Origin: an uncultured Lachnospiraceae bacterium
GTDB taxonomy: Bacteria; Bacillota; Clostridia; Lachnospirales; Lachnospiraceae
NCBI GenBank assembly: GCA_902785055.1
Contig: CACZXG010000011.1
Coordinates: forward strand, 16,697-80,696
DNA: 64,000 nt
Direction of reading: 5' to 3'
Below are positions 17,506 through 26,800 of this stretch, in pieces; the first letter of the stretch is position 1, and every line of letters begins with the position of its first letter. A program made the position numbers and the translations under genes. The notes under the pieces were generated by a model. That model did not search any database. It worked only from the letters and a program-made list of their open reading frames with translations, and had not been told where the DNA came from.

Positions 17506-18321
17506 ATGGAACTGGAGAAAATTGCTGCTGATCTTTATCGCGAATTTCCGAAGAATGCCGAGAAACTGTCCAGAGAGATGGAAAGGCTGTCCGGGCTTCT
17601 TGAGGAGACCGGTGCGGCGATCATGATGGAGATCGAGAAGGAAAAATATCGCAAGGACAAGGATCCCGAACAGATCCGGCAGTATCGCAGGATCTACCGC
17701 AGTGTGCGCAAAGAGATGGAGAGCGTGGAGCAGTGCCGTGCGCAATTCAGCCGGGAGCAGAGTCTTATGAGGGATGAGCGGGAAAGAAATGCTCTGGAGA
17801 AGATCGATTACGACGCTTTCCGCGTGGATGAGACTGTGCCCTATGATCTCAGCAGTGTGATCACTAATAAGAAGCCTGCTGCTTTCTCGCTCTACGGACA
17901 GAAAACAGAGGTGGACAGCTGGAAACAGATGCTTCTGCAGACTTGCGCGATACTCAACAGAATGAATCCGATGCTCTTCACCAGTCTGGAGATGGACCCG
18001 GATCTGCAGGGAAGGAAGCGCCCGTATTTTTCCAGAGATGGAGTGGGGCTCGATACGCCGGCGAAGATTCCGGATGCTGACCTGTATGTGGAGACCCATG
18101 TCAGCGCCAGATATCTCAAGAAGATGATTTCTAAATTGCTGGGTAAATACAATATTCCTGAAGAAGAATACTTGATTTACCTTAAGAAGGACTTTACGAC
18201 GCTTCACGAGGAGACGTACAGAGTCAGAAGGATCGCTCCCGAGCGCGAGAACGAAGAGCCGGGCGGAGCAGAAGAGCAGCTCAGCTTCTCTTTCGACAGT
18301 GACGGAAACTGGAACGGATAA
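17506..18321 (+). CDS. Hypothetical coiled-coil protein with a conserved C-terminal DNA/effector-type domain
   Basis: This 271-residue cytosolic protein has a charged coiled-coil N-terminal half (about 1-110). The C-terminal domain (about 120-240) contains SLYGQKTEVDSWKQMLLQ, GRKRPYFSRDG and LYVETHVSAR. The combination K-P-x-x-F-x-(F/L)-x-G-x-x-x-x-V-x-S-W ... R-P-Y-F-S ... Y-V-E-T-x-x-S-A recurs at the C-terminus of many uncharacterised bacterial proteins, some near restriction or defence genes. I know no proven function. The start at 17506 is chosen for AGGGAG just upstream. A possible weak promoter (TTCAAC, 16 bp, TAGAAT) ends at 17441. MscS follows after 36 bp, possibly in one transcript. 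Confidence 0.6.
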   Translation: MELEKIAADLYREFPKNAEKLSREMERLSGLLEETGAAIMMEIEKEKYRKDKDPEQIRQYRRIYRSVRKEMESVEQCRAQFSREQSLMRDERERNALEKIDYDAFRVDETVPYDLSSVITNKKPAAFSLYGQKTEVDSWKQMLLQTCAILNRMNPMLFTSLEMDPDLQGRKRPYFSRDGVGLDTPAKIPDADLYVETHVSARYLKKMISKLLGKYNIPEEEYLIYLKKDFTTLHEETYRVRRIAPERENEEPGGAEEQLSFSFDSDGNWNG

Positions 18322-18357
18322 GGCAGAAGAATAAGATAAGAAAGGAAAATCTGTTAT

Positions 18358-19248
18358 ATGAATTCATTGAGCTTGCTGCGTGCATGGACAGAGACGCCGG
18401 AAGTGCCTACTATAGACCCCTCGGAACTGACGCCGGGCGCGCTTGAGAAATTGCTTGAAACTCTGGCACCTTCTCTGCAGAGGCTTGTATTCAATATTGT
18501 AATATCGTTAATCATTTTTATTGTCGGCAGGAAGCTGATCGATATTCTAATGAAGCTCCTGGGCAAGTTTCTGGGGCATACATCGATCGATGTGGGTGTC
18601 AATAAGTTTCTGATGTCTGCCGCCAGAATGTTTCTGTATGTGGTTCTGGGCTTTATGATCGTTGGGCAGCTGGGTGTCAATACGGCGTCCATCGTCACGG
18701 TCATGGGCGCGGCCGGTTTGGCAATCAGCATGTCCCTGCAGGGAAGCCTGGCGAATGTGGCCGGCGGTATTTTGATCCTGCTGATGAAGCCGTTCAGGGT
18801 GGGCGATTATGTGATGACCTCCTTCGGCGACGGAACCGTGCAGGCGATCGGGCTGGTGTATACGACCATCACGACCATTGACAACCGGGTGCTCACGATT
18901 CCCAACGGAACGCTCTCCAATTCTGCGGTCACGGACGCTTCCATGATGCCGGAGAGGCGCCTGGACATTTCTGTGGGGATCAGCTATGACTCCGACATCA
19001 AGAAGGCCAAAGAAGTCATGGAGAGAGTATACCTGAGCTGCCCCGCGGTGATAGCGGACAAGGGAGTCAACGTCCATGTGAGCAGCCTGGGGGACAGCGC
19101 AGTGGTGATCGAAGCCTTCGGATGGGTGCCCGGACCTGAATTCCTCAGCTCCAAGTGGTATATCACGGAGGAGATCAAGCTGCAGTACGAAGCGGAAGGC
19201 ATCAAGATCCCTTATCCGCAGATGGATGTGCACCTGGACAAGTGTTAA
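18358..19248 (+). CDS. Small-conductance mechanosensitive channel (MscS family)
   Basis: Opens under membrane tension to release solutes during osmotic downshock. Three transmembrane helices are visible (about 38-60, 82-105 and 112-135). The pore helix TM3 with its Ala/Gly packing pattern (GAAGLAISMSLQGSLANVAGG) runs into the beta domain with PFRVGDYV. The C-terminal alpha/beta cytosolic vestibule is complete, ending in IPYPQMDVHL, typical of the family. At 296 residues it is close to E. coli MscS. AAAGGA precedes the ATG. Confidence 0.93.
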   Translation: MNSLSLLRAWTETPEVPTIDPSELTPGALEKLLETLAPSLQRLVFNIVISLIIFIVGRKLIDILMKLLGKFLGHTSIDVGVNKFLMSAARMFLYVVLGFMIVGQLGVNTASIVTVMGAAGLAISMSLQGSLANVAGGILILLMKPFRVGDYVMTSFGDGTVQAIGLVYTTITTIDNRVLTIPNGTLSNSAVTDASMMPERRLDISVGISYDSDIKKAKEVMERVYLSCPAVIADKGVNVHVSSLGDSAVVIEAFGWVPGPEFLSSKWYITEEIKLQYEAEGIKIPYPQMDVHLDKC

Positions 19249-19289
19249 TTATAAACTTTCTGTAAAAAAGTATAAAGAAAAACCAAAAT

Positions 19290-19319
19290 CCGACATTTTT
19301 AAAATCTGCATGCTAAAAT
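19290..19319 (+). promoter_or_regulatory. Promoter of the 3D-domain protein gene
   Basis: CCGACA (19290-19295), an 18-bp spacer and an extended -10 TGC-TAAAAT (19311-19319) lie about 40 bp before the start. Confidence 0.45.
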
Positions 19320-19360
19320 AGCAATGTTTTACGTAAGAATGCAGAGAAAATGGAGGATTT

Positions 19361-20419
19361 ATGAGAAATAGGATACTTTCCCTCTGTCTGTCGGTAGTGA
19401 TCCTGATGGGCGCGGGCGCGGTCTGGGGTACAGCAGCGCAGGCGACCGAGACAGCCGGAGAGGGAGCAACCGGTACAGAGACAGCTCAGATCGTGGAAGA
19501 GACAGCAGATGACCAGGTGCCTACAGATGCTGAGGGCAACGTGATCACGCCGGAGACAGCGAAGGCGATCGATAATGCGGATATGGGCGCAACGATGATC
19601 ACAGGTGAAAACAGCGAGGAAGCTGATAATCCGACCGCAGCCTCAGGAGCTGAAGAGGTGCTGCAGGCACCGGCTGCCGATGAGACAGAGATGAACAAGA
19701 GCACGATCTGCGCGGCTTTTGACAGCAGTTATCAGTTTAAGAGCGAAGATACGATCGCTTACATCACGGAGGCTGCGGCAGTCAAGAGCGAGCCCTACGA
19801 TGACGCGGAAGACATCGTTTCTTTGGAAAAATATAGTTCGATCAACCTCACCGGCACCAATGACCTCACATATTGGGAAGTGAGAGTCGACGGAACGATC
19901 GGTTATCTGGACAGCAGTGTCATCACAAGAGATCCGGCTGAGATCGAGGCACTCAAAGTCGATGACGCGAGAAAGGAAGAGAACGAAGCCCAGAGCAAGC
20001 AGGAGCAGGAGGAGATCCTCGTTGAGAAGACTTCTGATGCTAAGGAAGATTGGGCACAGGCGATCAAGGAAGAGCGCAGATCCGAACTCGCGAATCAGAC
20101 CAGGAGCCTTAATTGGAACGGTCCGGTACTCAATCGCAGCAAGGGCAGCGTATACGGCCCCTCAGGCAAGGAGACTTATTACAACCTCAATATGAGCGGC
20201 TGCGTCAGGAACATGAACCGAAGAGGTTATTACTACGATGTGTGGGTAAGAAATGACGGCTGCAAGATGTTCGGCGATTACATTATGTGCGCTGCGAACC
20301 TTGGAGTCCATCCTTTCGGATCCCTTGTGGAGTGCAGTCTGGGCACCTGCATCGTTGTTGATACAGGCGGATTTGCAGCCGGCAACCCCAATCAGCTCGA
20401 TATAGCGGTGACGTGGTAA
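19361..20419 (+). CDS. Secreted protein with SH3-like region and C-terminal 3D (double-psi barrel) domain
   Basis: An exported 352-residue protein. The signal peptide ends near AAQA (residue 28). An acidic low-complexity linker extends to about 115, then an SH3b-like stretch (about 120-190), a charged helix (about 195-245) and a C-terminal domain. The latter carries CIVVDTGGFAAGNPNQLDI, matching the 3D motif found in resuscitation-promoting factors and YabG/YuiC-like enzymes, where the aspartates belong to a lytic-transglycosylase-type double-psi beta barrel. Four cysteines in the last domain may form disulfides. The role is probably in peptidoglycan remodelling. The adjoining downstream gene encodes a C39-like protein. 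Confidence 0.78.
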   Translation: MRNRILSLCLSVVILMGAGAVWGTAAQATETAGEGATGTETAQIVEETADDQVPTDAEGNVITPETAKAIDNADMGATMITGENSEEADNPTAASGAEEVLQAPAADETEMNKSTICAAFDSSYQFKSEDTIAYITEAAAVKSEPYDDAEDIVSLEKYSSINLTGTNDLTYWEVRVDGTIGYLDSSVITRDPAEIEALKVDDARKEENEAQSKQEQEEILVEKTSDAKEDWAQAIKEERRSELANQTRSLNWNGPVLNRSKGSVYGPSGKETYYNLNMSGCVRNMNRRGYYYDVWVRNDGCKMFGDYIMCAANLGVHPFGSLVECSLGTCIVVDTGGFAAGNPNQLDIAVTW

Positions 20420-20425
20420 AAAGCT

Positions 20426-21013
20426 TTGTTCAAAGAATCATTAGATACAGGGCGCACGAGTACGTTCTGGAAGGGAAATGAATACTGCTTCACGACCGGA
20501 CAGTTCGCGAAACTGGACCGCGCTTACAGAAAGCACTGCGGTCCGACGGCGATCACCAACCTGGTCTATACTTTGGCCGGGAGGGAGGGAAAACCTCTCT
20601 CGGAGAAACCCGAGGCGGTGTTCCGCAGGATCGCCGGAATCGGGGGGGAGCGCCTGATCTATATGAACACAGATTTCCTCAAACTTTTTGGAGGGACTTC
20701 CGACATCCTGGTGCCGCTTATGATCCGCAGAAGCCTGCGGACTTTCGGTATCACAGGTTACAGCGTCAGGGGACCCTTCCCCGCTACAGCGCGGCGCATA
20801 TGCACCGAACTGGATCGCGGAGCGATCGTGTATCTGGAGGTACACAGACATCCTGTTTACGGCAATCACCATATGCTGTGCTATGGTTACACTGTCAGAG
20901 ACGGCAGACTGATGCTGCGGATGGCCGACGGCTGGGTGGGAAGAGTGCATGACCTTCCGGCCGGCGAGGAGCTTTTCGCATTGTGTACGGTGATCAGCCG
21001 GAAAAAGGGATAA
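20426..21013 (+). CDS. C39-like cysteine peptidase family protein
   Basis: This 195-residue protein has a papain-like core of the C39_2 group. The putative catalytic Cys is C38 in KHCGPTAITNL and the His is in GNHHMLCYGY (about 147). It has no leader peptide or membrane span, unlike bacteriocin-exporter C39 domains. The start is a TTG seven bases after the stop of the 3D-domain gene, with only a weak purine-rich stretch upstream. Later Met codons would remove the catalytic Cys, so translation may depend on coupling with the upstream gene. The substrate is unknown. Confidence 0.7.
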   Translation: MFKESLDTGRTSTFWKGNEYCFTTGQFAKLDRAYRKHCGPTAITNLVYTLAGREGKPLSEKPEAVFRRIAGIGGERLIYMNTDFLKLFGGTSDILVPLMIRRSLRTFGITGYSVRGPFPATARRICTELDRGAIVYLEVHRHPVYGNHHMLCYGYTVRDGRLMLRMADGWVGRVHDLPAGEELFALCTVISRKKG

Positions 21014-21043
21014 AAAAAGTTGGCTGTAAAGTGTTTAAAATTC

Positions 21044-21072
21044 TTTACAAAATGTTACAAAAATGTTATGAT
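21044..21072 (+). promoter_or_regulatory. Strong promoter of the 61-residue ORF
   Basis: TTTACA (21044-21049), a 17-bp spacer and TATGAT (21067-21072) lie about 44 bp upstream of the start codon. Confidence 0.7.
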
Positions 21073-21115
21073 TGAAATCAGTTAAAGAGTAACTGCCAAC
21101 CGGAGGAAATGTAAC

Positions 21116-21301
21116 ATGATGTATACAGAACTCTATAGTTTCGAGGGGACTGCAGCAACCGATGCTGGTAAGACAGAGAGCACATTGGAAAAGGCCAAAC
21201 TCGATTCCCGGAAAATGCTGCAGAAGCGCCGCAGCGCGCTAGAGGCTATTGGGAGTATTCTTCAGAATCTGAAGCCCGGTGCTCAGAAAAGCGGGAAATA
21301 A
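21116..21301 (+). CDS. Small hypothetical protein, 61 residues
   Basis: I do not recognise this protein. It is supported as a real gene by its own promoter, a strong GGAGG 9 bp upstream of the ATG, and an intrinsic terminator 16 bp after the stop. The N-terminal third is polar (TELYSFEG) and the rest is a basic amphipathic helix (EKAKLDSRKMLQKRRSALEAI). There is no signal peptide or membrane span. It could be a small regulator or nucleic-acid binding peptide; there is no direct evidence. Confidence 0.65.
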   Translation: MMYTELYSFEGTAATDAGKTESTLEKAKLDSRKMLQKRRSALEAIGSILQNLKPGAQKSGK

Positions 21302-21316
21302 TGAGCTGAAGACATG

Positions 21317-21344
21317 AAAAGAGCGTGAAACGCTCTTTTTTTGT
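21317..21344 (+). terminator. Intrinsic terminator of the small ORF
   Basis: AAAGAGCGT pairs with ACGCTCTTT around a three-base loop, followed by a long T-run. Confidence 0.9.
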
Positions 21345-21357
21345 TTTTAATTCAGCA

Positions 21358-21426
21358 CCCCGGAAAAAAGACCTGGTTCTGGCAGGGAGCTCGCTCACTG
21401 CGCAGAACCAGGTCTTTTTTCCGGGG
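21358..21426. other. 24-bp perfect inverted repeat, very stable hairpin
   Basis: The arms 21358-21381 and 21403-21426 are perfectly complementary over 24 bp. The 21-base loop has further self-complementarity (GCAG...CTGC and GAGC...GCTC). Each arm contains a six-base A/T run, so either strand could terminate transcription within the stem. It directly follows the terminator of the small ORF. It might be a bidirectional terminator, a structured small RNA or a mobile-element remnant. Confidence 0.8.
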
Positions 21427-21789
21427 CGGACAAGGCGCGAAGCGACTCTGGACGCCCACAATGGATCTGCCTCATAGATTTGGAAGAGTTTCGGTACAGA
21501 ATGACCTTTCAAGAAAATTATCGCCCCTTGGAGAAGAAATAATATCTGTGTGCTGATCGATCTGAAGGCCGGGCGGCAGGAAATTAGGTACAGAAGCTAA
21601 ATATGAGCTAACATACATCCCTCAGGTAACATATTTTCAGGAAGTATGTCACAGCAATATTCGAACAATCAGATAAGAATCAACAAAATCGTGCATATGT
21701 GCAATCAAATCTCAGAAGGTAGATGCTACCCTCACTGTTATGTATTATAATTGTCCTAGTGTAAACCTCACAATTCCGGGAGAACGAAT
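21427..21789. other. Intergenic, no gene seen
   Basis: This 360-bp stretch holds only short random ORFs. A TATAAT at about 21745-21750 upstream of the Nudix gene could be its -10 element, but no matching -35 is clear. Confidence 0.4.
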
Positions 21790-22287
21790 ATGGAAATGAA
21801 GTATTGCATGCAGTGCGGCTGCAAATTGGATGAAAAGTATCTGATGGGAGAAGGCATGGTCCCATATTGCCCCCAGTGTCAGGAATTCCGCTTTCCGGTC
21901 TACAACACGGCGGTCAGCATGATCGTCATGAACAAGGAACTTGATAAAGTCCTCCTGATCAAGCAGTACGGAAGGGACTCCTATATTCTGGTGGCAGGAT
22001 ATGTCAACAAGGGCGAGGACGCCGAGGACGCGGTCAAGAGAGAAGTCGGCGAGGAACTCGGGCTGCAGGTGCTGGAGTGCCATTTCAACAGAAGCCATTA
22101 TTTCGCCCCGTCCAACACGCTGATGCTGAACTTCACGGCAATTGTAGAGGAGGGCGAGCCCAGCCCCAACTCGGAGATCGACTCCTGGAAGTGGTTCAGC
22201 GTCGGGGAAGCCCGGGCCAGGATTCGGGACAAGTCTTTGGCACAAGCCTTTCTTAATGGATTCTTCGATGGAGAATATCGTTTCTGA
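21790..22287 (+). CDS. Nudix hydrolase with N-terminal zinc ribbon
   Basis: Cleaves a nucleoside diphosphate linked to another moiety. The Nudix box is complete: G70, E76, R84-E85, E88-E89 and G91, in exact G-x5-E-x7-REUxEExGU spacing. A four-cysteine zinc ribbon (C6, C9, C27, C30) precedes the Nudix fold, as in NudC-type NADH pyrophosphatases, but the protein is only 165 residues and lacks the NudC N-terminal domain. GGGAG precedes the ATG. The substrate cannot be fixed from sequence. Confidence 0.9.
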   Translation: MEMKYCMQCGCKLDEKYLMGEGMVPYCPQCQEFRFPVYNTAVSMIVMNKELDKVLLIKQYGRDSYILVAGYVNKGEDAEDAVKREVGEELGLQVLECHFNRSHYFAPSNTLMLNFTAIVEEGEPSPNSEIDSWKWFSVGEARARIRDKSLAQAFLNGFFDGEYRF

Positions 22288-22323
22288 ACTGTAGGGGTGT
22301 CATAGCTTCTTGGTTAGATTTTT

Positions 22324-22545
22324 GTAGTCGGCGCCGCTATGGCGCCGTTTTAATTGCCAGAGCGGCGCCGAAACGTCGGTGAAGCTTAAAAAATGTGGCC
22401 GGCGCCGTTACGGCGCCGTTATAATTGTTGGAACGACGCCGAATTGGACCGACGCCGAAGCGTCGGTGAAGCTATAAAAATGTAGTCGGCGCCGTTATGG
22501 CGCCGTTCTAACGCTTGGACCGGCGCCGAAACGTCGGACAAGCAA
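22324..22545. repeat. Three GC-rich structured repeat units
   Basis: Units begin at 22324, 22395 and 22482 with GT(A/G)G(T/C)CGGCGCCG and contain two or more GGCGCC palindromes plus a conserved CGAAACGTCGG-type block. Spacings are 71 and 87 bp; the second unit has an extra GACGCCGA block. Each unit can fold into GC-rich hairpins separated by AT-rich linkers. They lie between the Nudix gene and the AraC terminator. Confidence 0.75.
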
Positions 22546-22576
22546 GAGAGACTTTATATGCACATTAATGGTCAGC

Positions 22577-22612
22577 AAAAAAACTGCCCTTAGTGGTATC
22601 TCTAAAGGCAGT
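22577..22612 (-). terminator. Intrinsic terminator of the AraC regulator gene
   Basis: On the minus strand ACTGCC-T-TTAG pairs with CTAA-G-GGCAGT, followed by a T-run. It lies about 110 bp after the stop codon of the regulator. Confidence 0.8.
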
Positions 22613-22724
22613 TTTGGTCGCTGAATAAGAAATCAAGTTAAGAGTAGTGTCTGAGAGGGGCGTGCTGCAATAGCAAAGGTTTTTAACCTTCATGTTTAAT
22701 GCGCCAGCCGCTTTTTCATTGTTG

Positions 22725-23570
22725 TTATTGCTCCTCTCTTGCCCTCCTGCGGATCTCGCGGGGCGTATCACCGTAGACTTCCTTGAACATGCGGCTGAAC
22801 AGTTTGTAATTGGTAAACCCGTGCTTGTCAAGCACCTCCAGAACAGGTTCGTCCGTCGAACAGATGTCGTGGTAGATGTGAGTGAGCCGCACGTGGTTAA
22901 CATGCTGCGTGAAAGGAATGCCGATATTCTGCCGGAACATGCGGCTGAAATAGTCGCTGTTGAGACCAAAGACATCCGCGATCTGTTCAAGGGACAGCGG
23001 CTCCATATAGTGCTTGTCGATGTAGGAAACGATCTCCTTGATCCTGAGCTGATTGCGGCTCGGCTCGGGGAGATCTTCTTTATATAAAGGAATCGAGAAA
23101 TCGGTGATCAGCCGGTAAAGGATATCCAGCGCGATCGACTGGGTTGCGATCATATACCCCTTGGGCTGACGGACATGGAGCTGCACCAGTTTCTTAAGGC
23201 AGTCGCAGATCTCAAGATAAGCGGGAACCAGCTCATCTGTCAGTTCGGCCCGGCTGCATATGATCTGGAAGTTGCGGCGGTTTCCCATGAGCCGCTGAAT
23301 GAGATCGTCGTCAATGCGCAGGACGATCATCATGTAGGTGTGGGTACAGCGGGCCTCATGGATCTGGTTGGTATCGACCACGATGAATTCGCCGGGAACC
23401 AGCTTGTGCTCGCTTCCCTCCAGATAAATGGTCGCATTTCCATTCAGTATGTAGACCAGTTCCAAGGAATCATGCCAATGGGCAGGTGTGTATTCCCCGG
23501 TCGTCCTATATTCCACCAGGACCCCGTCCTCGGGGATATTGTAGTTCTGAAGATAGATATTGTCAGGCAT
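22725..23570 (-). CDS. AraC family transcriptional regulator (cupin sensor plus double HTH)
   Basis: This 281-residue regulator has an N-terminal cupin-type sensor (about 10-95; YTPAHWHDSLELVYILNG, then EFIVVDTNQIHEA), a linker and the C-terminal AraC DNA-binding domain with two helix-turn-helix units (about 180-280; LSLEQIADVFGLNSDYFSRMF and the GFTNYKLFSRMFKEVYG signature). AraC regulators with this cupin usually sense sugars or small metabolites. It is divergent from the first giant adhesin gene, with 258 bp between start codons, so it may control that gene; this is inferred from position only. Confidence 0.92.
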   Translation of the reverse strand: MPDNIYLQNYNIPEDGVLVEYRTTGEYTPAHWHDSLELVYILNGNATIYLEGSEHKLVPGEFIVVDTNQIHEARCTHTYMMIVLRIDDDLIQRLMGNRRNFQIICSRAELTDELVPAYLEICDCLKKLVQLHVRQPKGYMIATQSIALDILYRLITDFSIPLYKEDLPEPSRNQLRIKEIVSYIDKHYMEPLSLEQIADVFGLNSDYFSRMFRQNIGIPFTQHVNHVRLTHIYHDICSTDEPVLEVLDKHGFTNYKLFSRMFKEVYGDTPREIRRRAREEQ

Positions 23571-23731
23571 ATTTGTCCCTCTCAGTTATTTGTACCAAAT
23601 TTACCATTTCAGATGGGGAAGCGCAAGGACCATCATTTAATAACCGTTACATTAACAGAATATTATAACATAATTTTTGAATATTTTGTGATTTTTATGG
23701 TTTTGGAGCAAAAAAATATCGATAATTAACG

Positions 23732-23737
23732 TATAAT
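23732..23737 (+). promoter_or_regulatory. Probable -10 element for adhesin 1
   Basis: TATAAT lies about 90 bp before the start codon in an AT-rich region between the divergent AraC and adhesin genes. No good -35 is seen at 16-18 bp, compatible with activator dependence. Confidence 0.4.
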
Positions 23738-23828
23738 ATAATGGCAATAAGTATGAAGATGGACAGCACGAGTTTTGTCTGGATATTAGATGCGTAAACT
23801 AAGAAAAAAATATAAAAAGGAGAACTAC

Positions 23829-26800
23829 ATGAACAAGATGCTTAAGAAACTCCTGGCAGTAGCATTGGTCGCTTCTATGTTACTGGGGGCTAATGGAATC
23901 TCTTACGCAGCGGAAATAGCGGATGGAGATGGAATTGCCGGTACTGAGGAATCAGTGCAGACAAGCGAAGCCGGGGAGGAGATGATGGAAAGTCCGGGGG
24001 ACACGGAAGAGTCAGAGCCGTCCTATGACAGTACTGAAGAAACAGATACAGTGGATCAGGTTCAGGAAGAGCCGGACGAAGAAGAGAAAGAAGATGACGC
24101 GAAAACTGCTGAGGATGCAGGCGCGGAATCTTCTGAGGAAGAAAATGGAGCCGCAGCAGAAGTGGCTTCTGAGACAGCCTCTGAAGAGGAAGCAGAAGCT
24201 GTGGCTGCAGAAGCAACGGAAAGCGAGGCGGAGTTAGAAAATGCAGACGCAGGCGCGGCAGGAGCAGATGCTGCAGCAAATCTGACCGTGGAAGAAGCAG
24301 CAGCGTTGGCAACAGCGCAGGCGCAGGAAGAAATCTTTACAGCAGGAGAGCTCATCTATCACGGCGCGGACTACGATGTGACGCTTGTCTATGATGAGAA
24401 TGCGAAGATCCCCGCGGCGGCGGAACTCAACGTCCGCGAGATCGCAAAGGGAACTTCCGAATACGAGTCCTACCTTGCAGGCGCAGAAGCGGCAGCTGGT
24501 AAGGGCGTAGCGGAAGCACGCTTTTTTGACATCACGATCGTGGCGCCCGGAACGGACGGTCAGCAGCAGGAGATTCAGCCGCAGAGCCAGGTCCGCGTGA
24601 ATATTACTTATCATAAAGCGCTCGAAGTAGCAGCCGAAGGCGAAGTCCAGGCCATGCACTTCGAGGATGGCACGGCGGACGCCGAGATGGTCAACACTGA
24701 TACCAATGGCGGCAGCGAAGTCAGCGAGATTGCTTTTGACGCGGAGTCCTTCTCCGTATACGGCATCGTGTACACGGTTGACTTCACTTACGATGGATTT
24801 ACCTATTGCATCGAAGGCGGAAGCAGTATTTATCTGAGCGAGCTGGCACAGATCATCGGCCTTTACGAGACTGATCTCGACAAGGCGTTTTCTGTCGGCA
24901 ATGTGAGCAATGTATCATTCACTGACTATGATCTGGCCAAAATAGAGAAGCAGGCAGACGGAGACTGGCTGCTCATATCTCTTGCGCCTTTTACAAGCGA
25001 GGAGACTCTGACCATTGAGATGAATGACGGTGTGACATTTATTGTCGATGTGACGGATGCACAGACACCGACAAGCGCAAGTCTTGAGGATTTTCTGAAA
25101 AATGCTGTAATTAATGCGCCTCAGAATGATGACGGAGCATATATAGTTCAGGCTGGCGATATCTATAAAGTCACGCTTTATTTCAGAGAAGGCAGCAGCC
25201 TGCAGTTTGCCAATGACCAGGAACTGACCTATCAGCTTCCTGAAGGTATTACCGGTGACAAGCAGGAGGGTGATATTGTTATTAAAGTTACTTCTTATGA
25301 TGGGACAGTAACGAGAGTCGGAGGAAACCATTATCGTCTTGATGAGAACGGGATTCTCCATTTTACCTGGTCAGATGATGATGATATCGCGACGGTGTTT
25401 AGTGCCAACAATGTGAATTTCAGCATCAGTATTGAAGGTACCTTTGATAATGAGAATACTCATATTGTGTTTAGCGACGAAGTTGAAAAGGATGTCATAG
25501 TAGACACATCCAGCAGCGTAGCAACAACTAAGTCGGCACAGGTAGATGTTTCTAATGACAGAGTGCACTATACAACAACTGTGACATCTACGGGGACGAG
25601 CCGGAATGTTGTACTTGAAGATACGATAACCGGAAATGGCATTTCTCTGGACCCGAATAGTATTGTGGCTGTCTCCAATACCGGAGAGACTGTTGAGATG
25701 ACAGGAGGCGCTGCCGGTAATTCCTTCACGTATACGATCCCGACGATGAGAAATGGCGAAAGGATCACCTTTACATATGATGCAATCATTGATCCTTCTG
25801 TGATTGAAATGGTAGACGGGAAAGTAGTCACTCAGGTAGGGAACACGTTCAGTGCTGTAAGTGATGGTGATCCTGAAGGGGACAGTAGTCCTGTAACGAA
25901 TACAATCGATTATACGCCAACGATTAAAAAATCCAATGGAAAAAGTATGGGGAAAGAGGGAACCGTTGAGACTCTTTCCTGGACACTTACGGTAAATGAA
26001 GCGGCAAAGGTGTCTGCCTATGGAACCAAAGTAACTGATACGATCGGTGTCAGCTCCCGGAGTATTATGAAATATTCCGGAAGCGGGATTACGATTGCTG
26101 TCACTGATGCCGAGGGAAGTCCGGTTCGCACTGATTCAGTGAATTGGGAGGATCTTGAAAACAAGACAGACTATTCCTGGACTTATTCTATTCCTCAAGA
26201 AGATGAAGGGAAGGCATATAAATATGTCATCACTTACACTACTGAAGTAGAAACAAAAGATCTCACGCAGTTTACAAATGTAGATAATACAGGAACAACA
26301 CCCGGCGGAGGATCCAGTACCGGAGGAGGGCAGGTAGGTCCTTCTACTGAACAGCCCACTATCGACAAAACACTGGAAGAAGTTGACCTGGAAAATAAGG
26401 AGGTTACCTGGAAGGTAAGCTTTACGGTACCGGCTGACGGCCTTAATAAAGCCGTTGTAACAGACACATATCCGACGTCCGGCAACGTATGGATAGATGA
26501 CACTAATTATACTTGGTATGACATAGTAAAACAGGGTTCCGTTGAGATTGACGGTTTAGTAGATGGTGAAACTCGTGATATCGTATATGGCGACAAAGCT
26601 GTCACGATTACGTTTAAGTATAATGATAATCCCGGATTAAAAGGTATGGGAAGCACACGTACCATAACAGTAATATTAAAGACAGCGCTGGATCCGGACT
26701 GGTTATCGCTTACAAAGGATCCCGCTTTTGCTTACAAACGTAACCATATTAATAATGTTGATCTGGATTACGGGGCTGCACATATAACAGATTCTGCAAC

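Noticed and set aside
22324-22545. CRISPR array
   Set aside because: The repeats are unequal in length and imperfect, there are no unique spacers, and no cas genes are present. The same applies to the 62/63-bp array at 9367-9790.
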